In this document: piece by piece, positions 6,941 through 15,108 of the stretch | Numbering within the stretch: the stretch's first letter is position 1 | How the letters are laid out: every line of letters begins with the position of its first letter | Assembly (NCBI GenBank): GCA_002471665.1 | Contig: DKQK01000016.1 | Span: forward strand, 1-19,441 | Length of the DNA stretch: 19,441 bases | DNA from: Gammaproteobacteria bacterium UBA7310 | GTDB taxonomy: Bacteria; Pseudomonadota; Gammaproteobacteria; Pseudomonadales; Ketobacteraceae | Direction of reading: 5' to 3' | The notes under the pieces: model-generated | Databases searched by the model: none | What the model was told of the DNA's origin: nothing | What the model saw: only the letters and a program-made list of their open reading frames with translations | Position numbers and translations under genes: made by a program

Positions 6941-9905
6941 GCTGTTCCTCGTGGTCGACTTCGGAATTCTCCCCGGATAACAGGGTATAGCGGGGGAGAG
7001 TTATGGTAACACGGGTTCCGCCTTTTTCGGAATCCAGTGGGCTATGTATTGCGATCTGACCGTAGTGCTCTTCAACAATGCTGTACACCAGCGACATACC
7101 CAGGCCGGTGCCTTTTCCCGGATCTTTGGTGGTGACAAAGGGCTCGTAAATTCGCTTGAGCACTTCCGGCGCAATGCCGCTGCCGTTATCCTCGACGTCA
7201 ATGACGATGGTGTGGTCTTTTTCGTGGCTGATGACCTTGACTTCACCGCCACCGGACATGGCATCCCGGGCATTGCTGAGCAGGTTGATGAACACCTGCG
7301 TCAGACGCTGCTGATCACCTTTGACGCAGTGGTTGGGGTCGGCAAGGTTGGTGAAACTGACCTGAGTGACCTCTTTGTTCAGGCTCAGCAGGTCAATGGC
7401 CTCCTGGGCACACTCAAAGACGTACACCGGCTCCATGGCCACTTCGGTGGTGCCGCTGTGACTGAAGCTTACCAATGACTGTACGATACGACTGATGCGT
7501 TTGGTTTGATCCAGAATCTGATCGGCACTGTCCAGTATTTCCGGTTGCTTGCTGTCGTAACGCAGGTTCTGCGCCAGGCAGGCGATGCCGGTGATGGGGT
7601 TGCCGATTTCGTGGGCGACACCGGCCGCCAGCCGCCCCACCGACGCCAGGCGCTCATTGTGGGCCACATGGTGTTCCAGCATCTTGACCTCGGTGGTGTC
7701 TTCCACCACCACCACCTGTCCGCTGTTGGCTTGATTGAGCTTGCCCAGGCCGATGGCTGCTTTATGCAGGCTGATCCAGCGGTGGACACCTTCGAGCTCC
7801 ACTTCCACCTGCTGATTGCGGGATTCGTTGACGATGAACTGGCTGAAGACGGAGTTCCAGGGTTCCGGCAAATGGCTGATCTGGGAGCCCAGGATCTGAT
7901 CCGGTGACACCCGGGTAATGGCTTCCAGGGCGCTGTTCCAGCCCAGCACCTCACCGTCGCCACCCAGGGAGCAGACCCCCACCGGCAGATCCTGCAGAGT
8001 TTGCCGGTGGAAGCGGCGCAGGCTGTCCAGCTCACCGGCCAGGCCGGTGAGCTTGTCGTGATATTCTTCCAGCCGGCTTTCGATAAAATGAATGTCCTGG
8101 CTGTCGGTGTTGTTGGTCTGAATCACATAGGGTACCGAGCCGTTCATGATTTCATGGGCCACCGACGGGCCCAGCAAACCGGACAGATTGCTTTCCAGCT
8201 GGTCGCGCAGACGGCGCAGGGCATAGGGGCGGGTTTCATCCAGGCTCATGGCCAGATCGTTGAGCGCCAGTTCCACCTCCCGGCGGGCGGTGCTGGCCCC
8301 CAGGGGTTTTGACAGGCGGCCGATGAATTCGCGGGCCGACGAGATGGACAGCTCCCAACGCTGCGGCCGCCGCAGGTTGTCGACATTGCAGGTTTCTGCG
8401 GCCTGCATTTCGGCGGGGGACGATTCCGTCAGCATGGAGACGATGCCGAAAATGGTGGAATTGATGAAAATAGCGAAGGTGGCCACCATGTAACTGTTGT
8501 TGGGGGTGGGAAACAGATCATCGAACAGCAGTGGTGCCGAGATCTGGAACTGGATCCCCAGCAGTACCGGCAGCAATAGGCCGAACAACCACACGCTGAG
8601 GCCCGCGGCCAGACCGGCAAGAAAGCCGTCCTTGTTGGCTTTGGGCCACAGCAGCACCCCAAATAAGCCGGGTACAAACTGCATGGTGGCCACAAACGCC
8701 AGAAAGCCCAATTCCGACAGGGTGTGCTTGTTCTGCATGACCACATAAAAGCCGTAGCTCACCAGGATGATGGCGGTGATCAGCAGGCGGCGCATCCACA
8801 GCAACCAGGAGTACAGGTTGCTGCGGCGATAGAAAGGGGCCATGGGCAACACAATGTGATTGAGAAACATGGCCGACAGCGACAGGGTGCAGACGATGAT
8901 GACGCCGCTGGCGGCAGACAGCCCCGCGGCAAAGCCGAGAATGGCCAGCCAGCGGGATTCAAGCGCCTGCGGTACCAGCAGGGTGAAGTATTCCGGATTG
9001 CTGAAGATGTTCAGTTTGGCCGCCGCCCAGACGATAATCAGCACCGGTAGCGCGATCAGGAACAGATACAGGGGCAAGCCCCAACTGGCGGTCATGATGG
9101 CACGGGGGTTGAGGTTTTCGGTGAACGCCATATGGAACATGTGGGGCATGGCCACTGAGGCCACGAAGAAGGCTGCCACCAGGGCGCGCCAGGGGCCTTC
9201 CTCCAGGGGTTGGTAGAGTGACACCAACTGCTCCGGATGATCCGACAGCCAGTCGTTGAGGCCGGCGGGGCCACCGAACACATCGATCAGAATGATGGCC
9301 CCCAGCAACAGGAAACCCACCAGCTTGACCAGGGATTCAAAGGCAATGGCCACCACCAGGCCTTCGTGTTTTTCCCGGGTGCTGATGTGGCGTGCGCCGA
9401 ACAGAATGGCAAACATGATGATCAGCAAAACAAAGACAAAGGCCAGCATCTCCTGGGAGGTATCTTCATTCAGAATGTGGACTGCATCGGAAACCGCCTG
9501 AATCTGTAACGCCAGCAGCGGCATGATGCCCACCAGCATGGTGATGGTGACCACGGCGCCCACTACCGGGCTGCGGTAGCGAAAGGACAGTAAATCCGCC
9601 AGGGAGCCCAGTTGGTAGGTTTGGGTAAGCCGCAGAATGGGCGCCAGAATGATGGGTGCCAGCATGAAGGCGCCGGAAATACCCAGGTAATAGGCCAGAA
9701 AGTTGTAGCCGAAATCGTGGGCGAAGCCGACCGCACCGTAGATGGCCCAGGCGCTGGCAAACACCCCCAGCGACAACACGTAGGTGGCCGGGTGGCGAAC
9801 AATGCGGGCAGGGATATAACCGTGCTCAGTGAGGTAGGCAACCAGGAAAAACAGCAGCAGGTATCCAACACCGATACCGAACAGCTGGGCAACACTAAAA
9901 TCCAT
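6918..9905 (-). CDS. cbrA: CbrA, transporter-linked sensor histidine kinase
   Basis: Membrane sensor kinase of the CbrAB system, 995 residues from the ATG at 9905. I choose this start (MDFSVAQLFGIG) over the frame opening at 9944 because it begins the first membrane helix and overlaps cbrX by 11 bases. Residues up to about 500 form an SLC5 sodium/solute-symporter-like domain with about 13 membrane helices. A STAC-like linker (about 510-600), a PAS domain (about 640-750) and a kinase core follow. H765 in the H-box AHEIGNPITG is the phosphorylated histidine. The ATP-binding domain has N-box NLLSNARDAM, DNGSGIAPE and GKGTGLGMSL. In Pseudomonas the transporter part can carry histidine; whether it does so here is not shown. 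Translation runs into cbrB. Confidence 0.94.
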   Translation of the reverse strand: MDFSVAQLFGIGVGYLLLFFLVAYLTEHGYIPARIVRHPATYVLSLGVFASAWAIYGAVGFAHDFGYNFLAYYLGISGAFMLAPIILAPILRLTQTYQLGSLADLLSFRYRSPVVGAVVTITMLVGIMPLLALQIQAVSDAVHILNEDTSQEMLAFVFVLLIIMFAILFGARHISTREKHEGLVVAIAFESLVKLVGFLLLGAIILIDVFGGPAGLNDWLSDHPEQLVSLYQPLEEGPWRALVAAFFVASVAMPHMFHMAFTENLNPRAIMTASWGLPLYLFLIALPVLIIVWAAAKLNIFSNPEYFTLLVPQALESRWLAILGFAAGLSAASGVIIVCTLSLSAMFLNHIVLPMAPFYRRSNLYSWLLWMRRLLITAIILVSYGFYVVMQNKHTLSELGFLAFVATMQFVPGLFGVLLWPKANKDGFLAGLAAGLSVWLFGLLLPVLLGIQFQISAPLLFDDLFPTPNNSYMVATFAIFINSTIFGIVSMLTESSPAEMQAAETCNVDNLRRPQRWELSISSAREFIGRLSKPLGASTARREVELALNDLAMSLDETRPYALRRLRDQLESNLSGLLGPSVAHEIMNGSVPYVIQTNNTDSQDIHFIESRLEEYHDKLTGLAGELDSLRRFHRQTLQDLPVGVCSLGGDGEVLGWNSALEAITRVSPDQILGSQISHLPEPWNSVFSQFIVNESRNQQVEVELEGVHRWISLHKAAIGLGKLNQANSGQVVVVEDTTEVKMLEHHVAHNERLASVGRLAAGVAHEIGNPITGIACLAQNLRYDSKQPEILDSADQILDQTKRISRIVQSLVSFSHSGTTEVAMEPVYVFECAQEAIDLLSLNKEVTQVSFTNLADPNHCVKGDQQRLTQVFINLLSNARDAMSGGGEVKVISHEKDHTIVIDVEDNGSGIAPEVLKRIYEPFVTTKDPGKGTGLGMSLVYSIVEEHYGQIAIHSPLDSEKGGTRVTITLPRYTLLSGENSEVDHEEQHEPHPDR

Positions 9906-10071
9906 CCAGATCCCGACTCCGAGCAATCCAGAATGTAACGGCAATCAGCAGGCCCCATACGATAAACGGGCGCCACCAGGCCGTTCCGCTTTCTGCCCAC
10001 CATTGCATAAGGGAGGGCGAGAGCACGTAGGCACCAGCGATAAAGATGAGAACCAGCCGATCAATGTACAT
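9895..10071 (-). CDS. cbrX: CbrX-like small membrane protein upstream of CbrA
   Basis: A 58-residue frame from the ATG at 10071 to a TAG at 9897-9895. It has two hydrophobic segments (about residues 5-24 and 33-50, the second rich in Trp) and a short charged end RSRDLDGF. Its end overlaps the cbrA start by 11 bases. In Pseudomonas a small membrane protein gene, cbrX, occupies this same place between gluQ and cbrA and is translationally coupled to cbrA. Position, size and overlap all fit. No ribosome site of its own is evident (GGTTATTGTC before the ATG). A TATACT box lies at 10087-10082 but has no convincing -35. Its function is not established from the sequence. Confidence 0.82.
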   Translation of the reverse strand: MYIDRLVLIFIAGAYVLSPSLMQWWAESGTAWWRPFIVWGLLIAVTFWIARSRDLDGF

Positions 10072-10169
10072 GACAATAACCAGTATAAGACGTTTGTTGA
10101 TGGTACGTGAGGACGCAGGGTTGTGCAAAGTCAGAGTTGTGGTGTCTCTCGGGTCGGAGCCTGCTACGG

Positions 10170-11078
10170 TTACCGGATCTGCTGTTGCGGCAGATAGCGC
10201 GCGGGCGGTACCCGTTCTAGCTGCCAATGTTCGCAGGCCCATTGCAGAATGGAATGGGCACTGGCGCCGTTCAGTGTTGCCGGTGGTTGCTGACCCAGGG
10301 TCTGCAGGCAGTACATCAAATAGGGAGCCGGCGCGGCCAGGGGAATGGGCTCGGCATGGGTCTGCTTGGAAAGTTTCTGTCCATCTGCATTGACGATGAC
10401 CGGCAGGTGCGCGTAGTGCGGGTGCGGCAGGGACAGCACCGTTTGCAGGTGCCAGTGAGCAAAGGTGGATTCCAGCAGATCGCTGCCGCGTACGATATGC
10501 GTAATGCCCTGATCGGCATCGTCCAGTACCACCGCCAGGTGATAGGCATACAGGTGGTCTTTGCGTTGGATAACAAAGTCGCCGCCCTGTTGTTGCAGAT
10601 TGCAGTGCAGGGGCCCTTGCAATGCGTCTTCGAAATGGATATCGGCATCCTTGACCTGCAGCCGGATAGCATGGGGCTTTAGCGGTGGGATGCTGCAGCC
10701 CCGGCAGGTGCCGGGATAGGTGTTGGAACCGCTGCGCGCCTGAATCTGCGCGCGGGAGCAGGTGCAGTAGTACGCCAAACCCTGATCCAGAAGCTGTTGC
10801 ACGGTGCTTTGGTAGCGTGCCTGTCGCCGGCTTTGGTACAGCACGTCGCCATCCCAATGCAGACCAAAGTGCTGGAGCGTTTCCAGAATGCGATCGGCGG
10901 CGCCTGCCATCTCCCGGGGCGGATCGAGGTCTTCCATGCGAACCAGCCATTGGCCGCCGTGGGCTTTGGCATCGGCGTAACTGGCCACTGCCGTCAACAG
11001 GGAGCCGATGTGCAGGGGGCCGGTGGGAGAGGGGGCAAAGCGGCCGATGTAAGTGCTGTCGGGGGCGGGCTGATTCAT
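10170..11078 (-). CDS. gluQ: GluQ, glutamyl-Q tRNA(Asp) synthetase
   Basis: Attaches glutamate to the queuosine base at the anticodon wobble position of tRNA(Asp), a truncated relative of glutamyl-tRNA synthetase that lacks the anticodon-binding domain. It has 302 residues. The class I signature HIGS is at 23-26 within FAPSPTGPLHIGS. The zinc site C105, C107, Y121, C125 is intact. The KMSKS equivalent is KLSKQ within DGQKLSKQTHAEP. It follows dksA, as in E. coli and Pseudomonas, but a strong terminator stands between them, so it must rely on read-through or its own weak promoter. No clear Shine-Dalgarno sequence precedes the ATG. Confidence 0.95.
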   Translation of the reverse strand: MNQPAPDSTYIGRFAPSPTGPLHIGSLLTAVASYADAKAHGGQWLVRMEDLDPPREMAGAADRILETLQHFGLHWDGDVLYQSRRQARYQSTVQQLLDQGLAYYCTCSRAQIQARSGSNTYPGTCRGCSIPPLKPHAIRLQVKDADIHFEDALQGPLHCNLQQQGGDFVIQRKDHLYAYHLAVVLDDADQGITHIVRGSDLLESTFAHWHLQTVLSLPHPHYAHLPVIVNADGQKLSKQTHAEPIPLAAPAPYLMYCLQTLGQQPPATLNGASAHSILQWACEHWQLERVPPARYLPQQQIR

Positions 11079-11108
11079 GGTTGGAACGGAATGTGCCGGG
11101 TGCTACAA

Positions 11109-11138
11109 CAAAAAAGGCACGGTGATCGAACCGTGCCT
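11109..11138 (-). terminator. Intrinsic terminator after dksA
   Basis: On the minus strand AGGCACGGT (11138-11130) and ACCGTGCCT (11123-11115) form a perfect 9-pair stem with a six-base loop, followed by a run of T (TTTTTG). It sits 25 bases after the dksA stop and 30 bases before the gluQ start. Confidence 0.88.
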
Positions 11139-11163
11139 GAATTGGTTGAGCAGAGATGCTGGA

Positions 11164-11610
11164 TCAGGTGCCCCACTGTTTCTCTTTGATTTCCTGCAGC
11201 GTTTTGCAGTCGATGCAGAGCGTTGCGGTGGGTCGTGCTTCCAGGCGCCGGATGCCGATTTCGATACCGCAGGCATCGCACCAGCCGTATTCTTCTTTCT
11301 CGATGGAATCCAGTGCCTGATTAATCTTGCGGATCAGTTTGCGCTCGCGATCACGGGTACGCAGTTCAAGGCTGAATTCTTCTTCCTGGGTGGCACGGTC
11401 AGCCGCGTCGGGAAGGTTGATGGATTCATCTTTCATGTGGTGAACGGTGCGGTCCACTTCTTCCATCAGTTCCTGGCGCCAGTTCAGCAGAATCTGCTTG
11501 AAATGCTCAAGCTGGCCTTTGCTCATGTACTCTTCGTCTTTCGCCGGCTCGTAGGGTTCGAAATGGGAACGTGAAAGCTCGACGACGTTTTTCTTTTTTC
11601 TTGTTGCCAT
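11164..11610 (-). CDS. dksA: DksA, RNA polymerase-binding stringent response factor
   Basis: Binds the RNA polymerase secondary channel and, with ppGpp, retunes transcription of rRNA and amino acid genes. It has 148 residues. The coiled-coil tip has the acidic pair D68 and D71 with the following alanine, matching D71, D74 and A76 of E. coli DksA. The zinc finger is complete: C111, C114, C132, C135, so this is the zinc form rather than the cysteine-poor DksA2. A GAGGAA ribosome site precedes the ATG. It probably starts from the promoter at 11643-11671 and ends at the terminator at 11109-11138. Confidence 0.97.
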   Translation of the reverse strand: MATRKKKNVVELSRSHFEPYEPAKDEEYMSKGQLEHFKQILLNWRQELMEEVDRTVHHMKDESINLPDAADRATQEEEFSLELRTRDRERKLIRKINQALDSIEKEEYGWCDACGIEIGIRRLEARPTATLCIDCKTLQEIKEKQWGT

Positions 11611-11935
11611 TAGCGTATTCCTCGCAACTGCTCAATCTTTAATCTATATCAGCAAATTCCAAGATTGGCAAATCCTTGATATTGCTTGACCTTATGGTAT
11701 TCCACATTAGGCTTTCCATCCTGTGGTGCCGGGGCCAATCCACTCAGGGTTGTAATCATCGGGCCTGTTAGTTCATTGTTCAGGCTGGCGGCCGCCGAAT
11801 ATAACTGCGTGTTATATGGGGCAGAATCGCCGTCCTCCGACGACAAGCGCCCGATCATAACCCCATTTTCAGGGCTATGGAATACTATGTGGGTGTGATC
11901 TTTTACCACTTTTATGAAAAAACAATGACAAGGGG
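11611..11935. other. Intergenic region between divergent dksA and the aminotransferase
   Basis: This 325-base region holds the likely dksA promoter on the left side. It is more AT-rich than its neighbours. A minus-strand frame of 86 codons (11909-11649) begins with a GTG and has no visible ribosome site; its product (containing HTHIVFHSPENG) is not one I recognise. It overlaps the dksA promoter. It may be chance, a remnant, or a small gene, and I do not count it as a gene. I see no repeat, tRNA or terminator here. Confidence 0.4.
11643..11671 (-). promoter_or_regulatory. Likely sigma-70 promoter of dksA
   Basis: The minus strand has a -35 TTGCCA (11671-11666), a 17-base spacer and a -10 TATAGA (11648-11643). 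This gives a start at about 11636, 26 bases before the dksA ATG. Both boxes match consensus at four or more positions and spacing is optimal. Confidence 0.5.
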
Positions 11936-13111
11936 ATGGCAGCTTTGCGAAAACTGGCAGACAGACTGGACAGCATTACCTCATTCCACGTAATGGTGCT
12001 GATGGAGCAGGCGCAGCAACTGGAGCAGCAGGGCCGCGATATTATCCATCTGGAGGTGGGTGAGCCGGACTTTCCGACACCCCAGGCGGTTGTGGCTGCC
12101 GGGGTGCGCGCCATGGAGGCGGGGCAAACCCGCTACACCACTGCGTTGGGGTTGCCGGCGTTGCGCGAGGCCATTTCCGGGTTTTACCAAAGTAAATTCG
12201 GGATTGATGTACCGGCGGGCCAAATACTGATTACCCCCGGTGCCTCCGGCGCCATCGGCTTGCTCACGGCGTTACTGTTCAATGCCGGCGATGGTGTGCT
12301 GCTCACCGATCCCGGTTACCCCTGCAATGATAATTTTCTGCACCAGGTGGGTGCTCGTCCACAACGCATTGCGGTGGGCGCGGACACAGCCTATCAGTTA
12401 TCGGCCGGTTTGGTGCGACAGCACTGGCAAGCCGATACCCGTGCTGCCTGGGTGGCGTCGCCGTCCAATCCCACCGGCACCGTGATTCCGCTGGCCGAGC
12501 TGGACGCCATCAAACAAGCGGTGGATGCGCGGCAGGGCGCCCTGCTGGTGGATGAAATTTACCATTGTCTGGTTTACGATCAGGACCCGGTGACGGCGTT
12601 GTCTCTGCCGGATGAACAGGACAGCCTGTTTGTGATCAACAGCTTTTCCAAATATTTCAATATGACCGGCTGGCGATTGGGTTGGTTGGTGGCGCCGCAG
12701 CAGCATGTGGCGGATCTGGAGAAACTGGCGCAGAACTATTATCTGGCGGCACCGACGGTGGCCCAGTATGCGGCGCTGGCGGCCTTCAGCGAGGATACGC
12801 AGGCGCTCTACGAAGACCGTCGCCGCATTATGGGGCAGCGGCGGGACTTTCTGCTGGAGCACTTGCCGGAATTGGGGATCTCGGTTCCCTGCCGGCCACA
12901 GGGTGCCTTTTACCTGTATTGTGACGTTTCCGCCATCACCGATAACAGTTTTGAATTCTGCCAGCGGTTACTCCACGGTTGCGGGGTTGCGGTGACCCCG
13001 GGCCTCGATTTTGGTGCCCACCAGGCCAGTCGTTACATTCGCATTGCCTACAGTGCCAGCCAGGAGCGCCTGCAGGAAGCCATCGATCGAATCGCCACCT
13101 TTATCGCTTAA
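11936..13111 (+). CDS. Class I/II PLP-dependent aminotransferase
   Basis: Fold-type I aminotransferase of the aspartate/alanine group; the amino acid substrate cannot be assigned. It has 391 residues. Seen are LEVGEPDFPTP near the N-terminus, the tyrosine segment TRYTTALG, DPGYPCN, the ASPSNPTGT loop, VDEIYH with the cofactor-ring aspartate, and the Schiff-base lysine K239 in SFSKYFNMTGWRLGW. The start is uncertain. AAGGGG stands right against the ATG at 11936, too close for normal use, but sits nine bases before an in-frame TTG at 11945. Loss of three residues would not affect the fold. A probable aminotransferase gene also neighbours dksA in P. aeruginosa. It lies 21 bases before sfsA and is probably co-transcribed. 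Confidence 0.9.
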   Translation: MAALRKLADRLDSITSFHVMVLMEQAQQLEQQGRDIIHLEVGEPDFPTPQAVVAAGVRAMEAGQTRYTTALGLPALREAISGFYQSKFGIDVPAGQILITPGASGAIGLLTALLFNAGDGVLLTDPGYPCNDNFLHQVGARPQRIAVGADTAYQLSAGLVRQHWQADTRAAWVASPSNPTGTVIPLAELDAIKQAVDARQGALLVDEIYHCLVYDQDPVTALSLPDEQDSLFVINSFSKYFNMTGWRLGWLVAPQQHVADLEKLAQNYYLAAPTVAQYAALAAFSEDTQALYEDRRRIMGQRRDFLLEHLPELGISVPCRPQGAFYLYCDVSAITDNSFEFCQRLLHGCGVAVTPGLDFGAHQASRYIRIAYSASQERLQEAIDRIATFIA

Positions 13112-13132
13112 TTTGAATGATCCGGATACCTT

Positions 13133-13834
13133 ATGAAGTTTGATCCCCCTTTGACTCAGGGCACGCTGGTGAAGCGCTACAAACGTTTTCTGGCGGATAT
13201 AGTCCTGCAAGACGGTACTGAACTGACCGTGCATTGCCCCAACACCGGTTCCATGAAGAACTGCAATGAAGCCGGCAGCACCGTGTGGATTTCTGACAGC
13301 GGCAATCCAAAACGCAAATACCGACACACCTGGGAGCTGGTGTCGGTGGGCAATGGTGCCATTGCCGGAATCAATACCGGCCGCGCCAATGGGTTAGTGA
13401 GAGAAGCCATAGCGGCGGGCCAGGTGCCTGAACTGGATGGTTACGACGTTATTCGCAGCGAAGTGAAATACGGCGCGGAAAACAGCCGAATTGACTTGCT
13501 GCTGGAGTCGGCCGCGGCGCGGTGTTTTGTCGAGATCAAGAACCTGACCCTGGGTGAGGGCGACATCGGGTATTTCCCGGATGCGGTCACCGAACGTGGC
13601 CGCAAACATTTGCGTGAGCTGGAAGCCATGGTGCAGCAGGGTCATCGTGCGGTACTGTTTTTCTGTGTGCAGCACAGCGGCGTAACGGTTGCCAGGCCGG
13701 CGGACCATATCGATCCGAAATACGGCGCAGCCTTACGTCAGGCCCATGCCGCGGGCGTGGAAGTGATGGCCTGGCAATGTGACTTAAGCGCTCAGGAAAT
13801 CGTGATCGCCAGGCCGTTACCGGTGCAGTTGTAA
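13133..13834 (+). CDS. sfsA: SfsA family protein
   Basis: A 233-residue member of the SfsA (sugar fermentation stimulation) family. The biochemical role is unsettled: the family has been linked to maltose metabolism in E. coli and has a nuclease-like core. Family marks are HCPNTGSM (near residue 35-42), RANGLV, the nuclease-like acidic/lysine motif VEIKNLTL, and the FPDAVTERGRKHL segment. Its end lies five bases from the convergent peptidase gene, leaving no space for a terminator. In E. coli sfsA sits directly before dksA; here it is nearby but on the other strand, behind the aminotransferase. Confidence 0.93.
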   Translation: MKFDPPLTQGTLVKRYKRFLADIVLQDGTELTVHCPNTGSMKNCNEAGSTVWISDSGNPKRKYRHTWELVSVGNGAIAGINTGRANGLVREAIAAGQVPELDGYDVIRSEVKYGAENSRIDLLLESAAARCFVEIKNLTLGEGDIGYFPDAVTERGRKHLRELEAMVQQGHRAVLFFCVQHSGVTVARPADHIDPKYGAALRQAHAAGVEVMAWQCDLSAQEIVIARPLPVQL

Positions 13835-13839
13835 GAGTA

Positions 13840-14586
13840 TCAAGCGGCGCGCGGTTCGGTCAGGGTCATCAGGATGTCGGCATACCAGGCGCAGTTCAAC
13901 CCCAATGCTTCGTCCAGCTGTAGATCCCGGGTGCCCACGTCCAGACGCGAGGAGTGCACGCCCAGCAGCAACCAGTGGAATTCCGGTTGCTCCGCCGGGC
14001 CTGATTCCACCCGCATCACCACCGGTGCGCCACTGATACCGCGATGGGTACGTGCATCCGTCAAAAAGTAACCCATGCCCTGAAAACGCAAACCAAAGGA
14101 TGACGCCAGCATGGCCTGCCGCACCACCGGCAGGTTATGCAGGGTATCGGAAAATCCCAACGGAAATCCCACCACCATAAGCGGTGTTCCCACTTCCACT
14201 TTGGTATCCGGCTGGCACAGTGTGTGGGGGGAAAACGCCTGATATAAAACGCTGCCGGGCAGGGCATTCTGTTTCAGTTCGATTGCCACCACGTCAATGG
14301 TACCGGAACTGTCTTTGGCCTGAATCCATTGCGCCTTGCCGGACTGGTACAGCGGAATGGAAAAGTTGGCCGACTGGGCCAGGTTATCGGTGTTGGTGAA
14401 GAGTTTGATCTGAATCCGGTCCGGAAAGTGATTGTTGTTTTCATCAATGACCACGTGTCGGCTGGTAATCAGGTAAAGACGCTCATCGCGTTTGAAAAAG
14501 AAGCCGGTGGCATTGGTGCGTTCCTGATTCTGAACAAAGGTACTGATCTGGGCAATGGATAAAAGAATGGGGTCGACAGCGGGCAT
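13840..14586 (-). CDS. Trypsin-like serine peptidase, no signal peptide
   Basis: A 248-residue protein with the trypsin/HtrA-like fold marks: H44 in TSRHVV, D98 in GTIDVVAIEL and S185 in HRGISGAP, the order and spacing of a catalytic triad. GTPLMVVGFPLG is the usual strand before the serine region. There is no signal peptide, transmembrane helix or PDZ domain, so it is probably cytoplasmic. This resembles the stand-alone trypsin-like peptidase domains found in many genomes, whose targets are unknown. A strong GGAGGTG ribosome site precedes the ATG, so it should be well translated. It is convergent with sfsA and may be co-transcribed with bfd, 38 bases upstream. Confidence 0.82.
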   Translation of the reverse strand: MPAVDPILLSIAQISTFVQNQERTNATGFFFKRDERLYLITSRHVVIDENNNHFPDRIQIKLFTNTDNLAQSANFSIPLYQSGKAQWIQAKDSSGTIDVVAIELKQNALPGSVLYQAFSPHTLCQPDTKVEVGTPLMVVGFPLGFSDTLHNLPVVRQAMLASSFGLRFQGMGYFLTDARTHRGISGAPVVMRVESGPAEQPEFHWLLLGVHSSRLDVGTRDLQLDEALGLNCAWYADILMTLTEPRAA

Positions 14587-14624
14587 GACAGTTCACCTCC
14601 GAAGGGGCACTACCATACCAAATT

Positions 14625-14828
14625 TCAGCGGTTTCCACAGGCAGAAGTTGAGGTTTGACCCTGATTCATCAGCTCTTTCTGCACGATCAGTCTGGCTTCT
14701 CCCATGCACTTGCCGCATTTGCCACCCAGGTTGCAGTGGCGTCGCACCTGGCCAAAACTACAAGCCCCCCGGCGTATGCTTTCCCGCAGCTGACGGTCGG
14801 TGACATCCTTACACAGACAGATATACAT
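14625..14828 (-). CDS. bfd: Bfd, bacterioferritin-associated [2Fe-2S] ferredoxin
   Basis: A 67-residue ferredoxin that donates electrons to bacterioferritin so stored iron is released. The four cluster ligands are in the Bfd pattern: C4, C6, C38 and C41 (MYICLC, then GGKCGKC). The fold-defining stretch DVTDRQLRESIRRG is family-typical. The C-terminal tail after about residue 55 is Ser/Thr-rich and variable. No bacterioferritin gene is in the window. A Fur-like box about 85 bases upstream fits the iron-starvation control of bfd known elsewhere. Confidence 0.93.
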   Translation of the reverse strand: MYICLCKDVTDRQLRESIRRGACSFGQVRRHCNLGGKCGKCMGEARLIVQKELMNQGQTSTSACGNR

Positions 14829-14913
14829 GGTGGTATCCCGCTTTGACGCTACTAGTCTCTATTCTGGCCATTGCACTGAGAGTGACAGGCATGAACAATT
14901 CAGCAAAAGCCGC

Positions 14914-14932
14914 GCCAATAGCAATCATTTGC
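14914..14932 (-). promoter_or_regulatory. Fur-box-like site upstream of bfd
   Basis: Read on the minus strand the 19 bases GCAAATGATTGCTATTGGC match the Pseudomonas-type Fur site GCAAATGATTCTCATTTGC, as I recall it, at 15 of 19 positions. It lies 85 bases before the bfd ATG, where a -35 region could be. A clear sigma-70 promoter is not visible. It could also control a plus-strand transcript (see the terminator at 14970). Confidence 0.5.
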
Positions 14933-14969
14933 GCTTATGGTGATATCTTTCTGATTTTGTGAGATATTT

Positions 14970-15007
14970 CCAGCAAGGCACGGGCCGTGCCTTGCTGGGC
15001 TTTTTGT
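14970..15007 (+). terminator. Strong plus-strand terminator with no gene before it
   Basis: CCAGCAAGGCAC (14970-14981) and GTGCCTTGCTGG (14987-14998) form a perfect 12-pair stem with a short GC loop, followed by GCTTTTTG on the plus strand only. No plus-strand gene precedes it; sfsA ends 1.1 kb earlier and both genes between are on the minus strand. It therefore ends either an unannotated small RNA or an attenuated leader of the MAPEG gene. Confidence 0.8.
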
Positions 15008-15108
15008 TGCAAAGGCAACAATGGCGACGCAGTCATAACGCGACATGCCCAGTGGGCCGTTGATGGCAGGCCTGTGCGATCCATAAAAAATCAGGATTAG
15101 GGGGAAAC

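Noticed and set aside
9906..9944. A longer CbrA start 13 codons upstream
   Set aside because: The added residues are cbrX in another frame; MDFSVAQLF at 9905 starts the first membrane helix.
10072..10950. Long minus-strand frame overlapping gluQ in another frame
   Set aside because: It is a shadow of gluQ, Ser/Arg/Ala-rich and without a recognisable fold. Only its last 58 codons are real, as cbrX.
11649..11909. An 86-codon minus-strand frame upstream of dksA
   Set aside because: GTG start without a ribosome site, overlaps the probable dksA promoter, no family recognised. Kept only as a note on the intergenic region.
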